Below are positions 62,084 to 64,000 of a DNA stretch of 64,000 nt, one piece after another (positions within the stretch are counted from its first letter, which is position 1; each line of letters begins with the position of its first letter). Position numbers and translations under genes: made by a program. This stretch comes from an uncultured Bacillota bacterium (GTDB taxonomy: Bacteria; Bacillota_I; Bacilli_A; RFN20; CAG-826): positions 290,919 to 354,918 of the forward strand of contig OX437086.1 of NCBI GenBank assembly GCA_949299565.1. The letters run 5' to 3'. The notes beneath the pieces are model-generated. The model had not been told where the DNA came from. It searched no databases and saw only the letters and a program-made list of their open reading frames with translations.

Positions 62084-63960
62084 TGGCTTACGAAAAGTAT
62101 GACGTTATTGTCGTCGGCGGCGGACATGCCGGAGTTGAAGCTGCGCATGCCTGCGCCAAAATGGGTTTTAGAACTCTTTTATCGTGCCTAAATCCCGAAC
62201 TAATAGCTAACACACCTTGCAATCCGCATATCGGAGGGTCGGCAAAAGGCATCGTTGTTCGCGAAATTGATGCTTTAGGCGGAATCATGGGCAAATGTGC
62301 GGACATTGCTCCCTTGCAAATTAAAATGCTTAATCGTTCAAAAGGGCCTGGAGTTCAATGTTTACGAGCGCAAGTTGATAAAAAAGAATATCCAAAACAC
62401 GTTCAAAACTTTTTAAAAAATACTCCGAACATTTTTATTAAAAAAATAGAAATTAAGGATATTGTCATCAAAGACAAACGCGTAGAAGGCGTCTATGATT
62501 CAAACGGAAATTTTTTAGAGGCTAAAGCGGTTATATTGACGACGGGAACTTATCTTGATAGCCGCATTTTTCGTGGATATCATGCTGAGGATGCTGGACC
62601 GGATGGCGAGAATGCTTCACACGGGCTTGCAGCCTCTTTAAGAAAACTTGGTTTTCGACTTTTTCGTTTAAAAACCGGAACCCCTCCGCGCTTAGATACC
62701 GCGACAATTGATTTTTCAAAAGCAGAGATTGAACCAGGGGAGGATGGTCCTTTGGCTTTCTCTTATTCAACTAAAACCTATACGCCTCTTGATAAACAAA
62801 TGCCGTGCTTTTTAATTCGCACGAATGAAGCCCTTCACCAATTGATTCGCGATCATTTAAAGGAAAGCGCGCTTTATAATGGTCTAATAACTGGAGTTGG
62901 CCCGCGTTATTGTCCATCAATTGAGGCAAAAATTCTTCGCTTTCCTGATAAAAAAGAACACCAGCTTTTTTTGGAACCAGAATTCCGTGATGATCATTCA
63001 ACATATGTTCAAGGCTTTTCCACCGGTTTTAGCAAGGAATTGCAGGAAAAAATGGTTCATATGTTGCCGGGATGCGAGAATGCCAAGTTCCTTAAATATG
63101 CCTATCAAATCGAATATGAAGCTATTGAACCACAGCAGTTACTTCCTTCATTGGCTCTTCGCGGATATGAAGGTTTATATGCAGCCGGACAAATTATCGG
63201 CACTTCAGGTTATGAAGAAGCGGCAGGTTTGGGACTTCTAGCAGGCATCAACGCTTCGCGCTTCTTAAAGAAAGAAGAACCATTAATTTTAAGGCGTGAC
63301 CAAGCTTATTTAGGGGTGATGGTCGATGATTTGGTAATGAAAGGGACGAAAGAACCGTATCGTTTAATGTCGTCACGTGCAGAATATCGCTTGCTTTTAA
63401 GACACGATAATGCGGATATTCGTTTACGTGAGATCGGTTATGCGAACGGGTTAGTTTCTGAAGTTGAATATCAAGAATTTAATAAGCGCAAAGAACGAAT
63501 TAAAAATGTCATAGAAATCTTAACAAGCAAAACCCCTGATCGTCATGAAATCCTTTTGGATGTTCTTCAAGAAGCAGGCTACGATTCCCCTTTTCAAGGA
63601 CAGCGGGGCATCGCTTTATTAAAACGGCCCGGCATCAGATTTGAAAATTTAAAAAAATCTTATTCAGATTTTGATGATTTTATTTTAGAACCCATCGATG
63701 AACTGACATTGGAAAGCGAAGTGAAATACGAAGGATACATTGCGAGGCAAAAAGAGGAAGCCGAGCGTCTTAAGAAGTTAGAAGACATTGTTTTGCCAAG
63801 GAATTGGAACTATTCTCAGTTAGAAGGGATTTCTCTTGAGGCCCGCGAAAAATTATCACAGTTTGCTCCGCGGACGTTAGGACAAGCATCTCGCTTACCG
63901 GGAGTTGATCCATCCGATATCGCGAATTTACTTTTACTCATAAAAAAGGAGCAGCAATGA
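62083..63960 (+). CDS. mnmG: tRNA uridine-5-carboxymethylaminomethyl modification enzyme MnmG
   Basis: FAD enzyme that, with MnmE, modifies wobble U34. 625 aa. FAD loop VVGGGHAGVEAA, CNPHIGGSAKG, LKTGTPPRLD and the C-terminal helical domain (YEGYIARQKEEAERL). ATG overlaps the sufB stop. The unusual link with the suf operon may be simple adjacency, although tRNA modification depends on Fe-S and sulfur supply. Confidence 0.97.
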   Translation: MAYEKYDVIVVGGGHAGVEAAHACAKMGFRTLLSCLNPELIANTPCNPHIGGSAKGIVVREIDALGGIMGKCADIAPLQIKMLNRSKGPGVQCLRAQVDKKEYPKHVQNFLKNTPNIFIKKIEIKDIVIKDKRVEGVYDSNGNFLEAKAVILTTGTYLDSRIFRGYHAEDAGPDGENASHGLAASLRKLGFRLFRLKTGTPPRLDTATIDFSKAEIEPGEDGPLAFSYSTKTYTPLDKQMPCFLIRTNEALHQLIRDHLKESALYNGLITGVGPRYCPSIEAKILRFPDKKEHQLFLEPEFRDDHSTYVQGFSTGFSKELQEKMVHMLPGCENAKFLKYAYQIEYEAIEPQQLLPSLALRGYEGLYAAGQIIGTSGYEEAAGLGLLAGINASRFLKKEEPLILRRDQAYLGVMVDDLVMKGTKEPYRLMSSRAEYRLLLRHDNADIRLREIGYANGLVSEVEYQEFNKRKERIKNVIEILTSKTPDRHEILLDVLQEAGYDSPFQGQRGIALLKRPGIRFENLKKSYSDFDDFILEPIDELTLESEVKYEGYIARQKEEAERLKKLEDIVLPRNWNYSQLEGISLEAREKLSQFAPRTLGQASRLPGVDPSDIANLLLLIKKEQQ

Positions 63961-64000
63961 ACTATCAAGAATTAAGAAATGCACTTGAAAACGTGATAGC
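63957..64000 (+). CDS. Start of next gene (3' partial), possibly rsmG
   Basis: AAAGGAG followed by an ATG overlapping the mnmG TGA; only 14 codons are present (MNYQELRNALENVI). rsmG commonly follows mnmG, but too little is visible to confirm. Confidence 0.5.
   Translation, partial: MNYQELRNALENVI

Noticed and set aside
1-64000. CRISPR arrays, insertion sequences or ribosomal RNA
   Set aside because: No regularly spaced direct repeats, no terminal inverted repeats with a transposase frame and no rRNA segments were seen.

Overview
The window is one continuous stretch of a low-to-medium GC genome from the Firmicutes/Bacilli. It carries a gram-positive type SUF operon (sufC, sufD, sufS, sufU, sufB), an ECF transporter core (ecfA1, ecfA2, ecfT) beside truA, rplM-rpsI, a YhaM-type nuclease, RecX, an Acholeplasma-like GT4 glucosyltransferase, many lipoproteins and perfect CcpA-type cre sites. 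TGA is used as a stop (for example ecfA2 is followed by a TGA-terminated ecfT, and mnmG ends in TGA), so this is not the Mycoplasma code. The gene set suggests an anaerobic, probably host-associated relative of the Erysipelotrichales/Acholeplasmatales/RF39-RFN20 groups; this placement is inference.

Layout. 1-16082 is a carbohydrate locus on the + strand: a sugar ABC importer (binding protein cut by the window edge, two permeases), two tandem GH99-like lipoproteins, an Ig-like surface protein, a GH78 alpha-L-rhamnosidase, the rhamnose pathway (rhaA, rhaD, rhaB) and an alpha/beta hydrolase. Together they would release, import and break down a rhamnose-containing glycan. 16121-26176 holds gpmA, three tandem paralogous membrane proteins, superoxide reductase, a CDF cation exporter, a hemolysin III protein, an M6-type metalloprotease lipoprotein, smpB and folC-folT. 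26440-36600 has an orphan winged-helix regulator, a GH13 glucosidase, dCMP deaminase, the ECF core, truA, a PHP phosphatase, yebC, rplM-rpsI and glyA. 36662-37108 carries tRNA-Ile, tRNA-Val and tRNA-Thr.

37295-48492 is more accessory in character. It has an overlapping minus-strand operon joining a DUF1538 antiporter-like protein to two consecutive PII-like proteins, an SDR and an EFR1 flavodoxin/ferredoxin protein; several small SD-led genes; a second GH13 glucosidase; tRNA-Leu; and three frameshifted or decayed loci, one a relic of a BspA-type leucine-rich repeat protein. 48557-64000 returns to core functions: flippase-like protein plus glycosyltransferase, recX, yhaM, HIT, two large PrsA-like lipoproteins, the suf operon, mnmG and the first codons of the next gene.

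Regulation visible in the sequence: three perfect matches to the cre consensus; at least six genes whose TATAAT-like -10 box lies only 6-9 nt before the start codon (leaderless transcripts); and two promoters (rplM and the PrsA-like gene) with a perfect 6-bp-arm inverted repeat around TTTA inside the 17-bp spacer.
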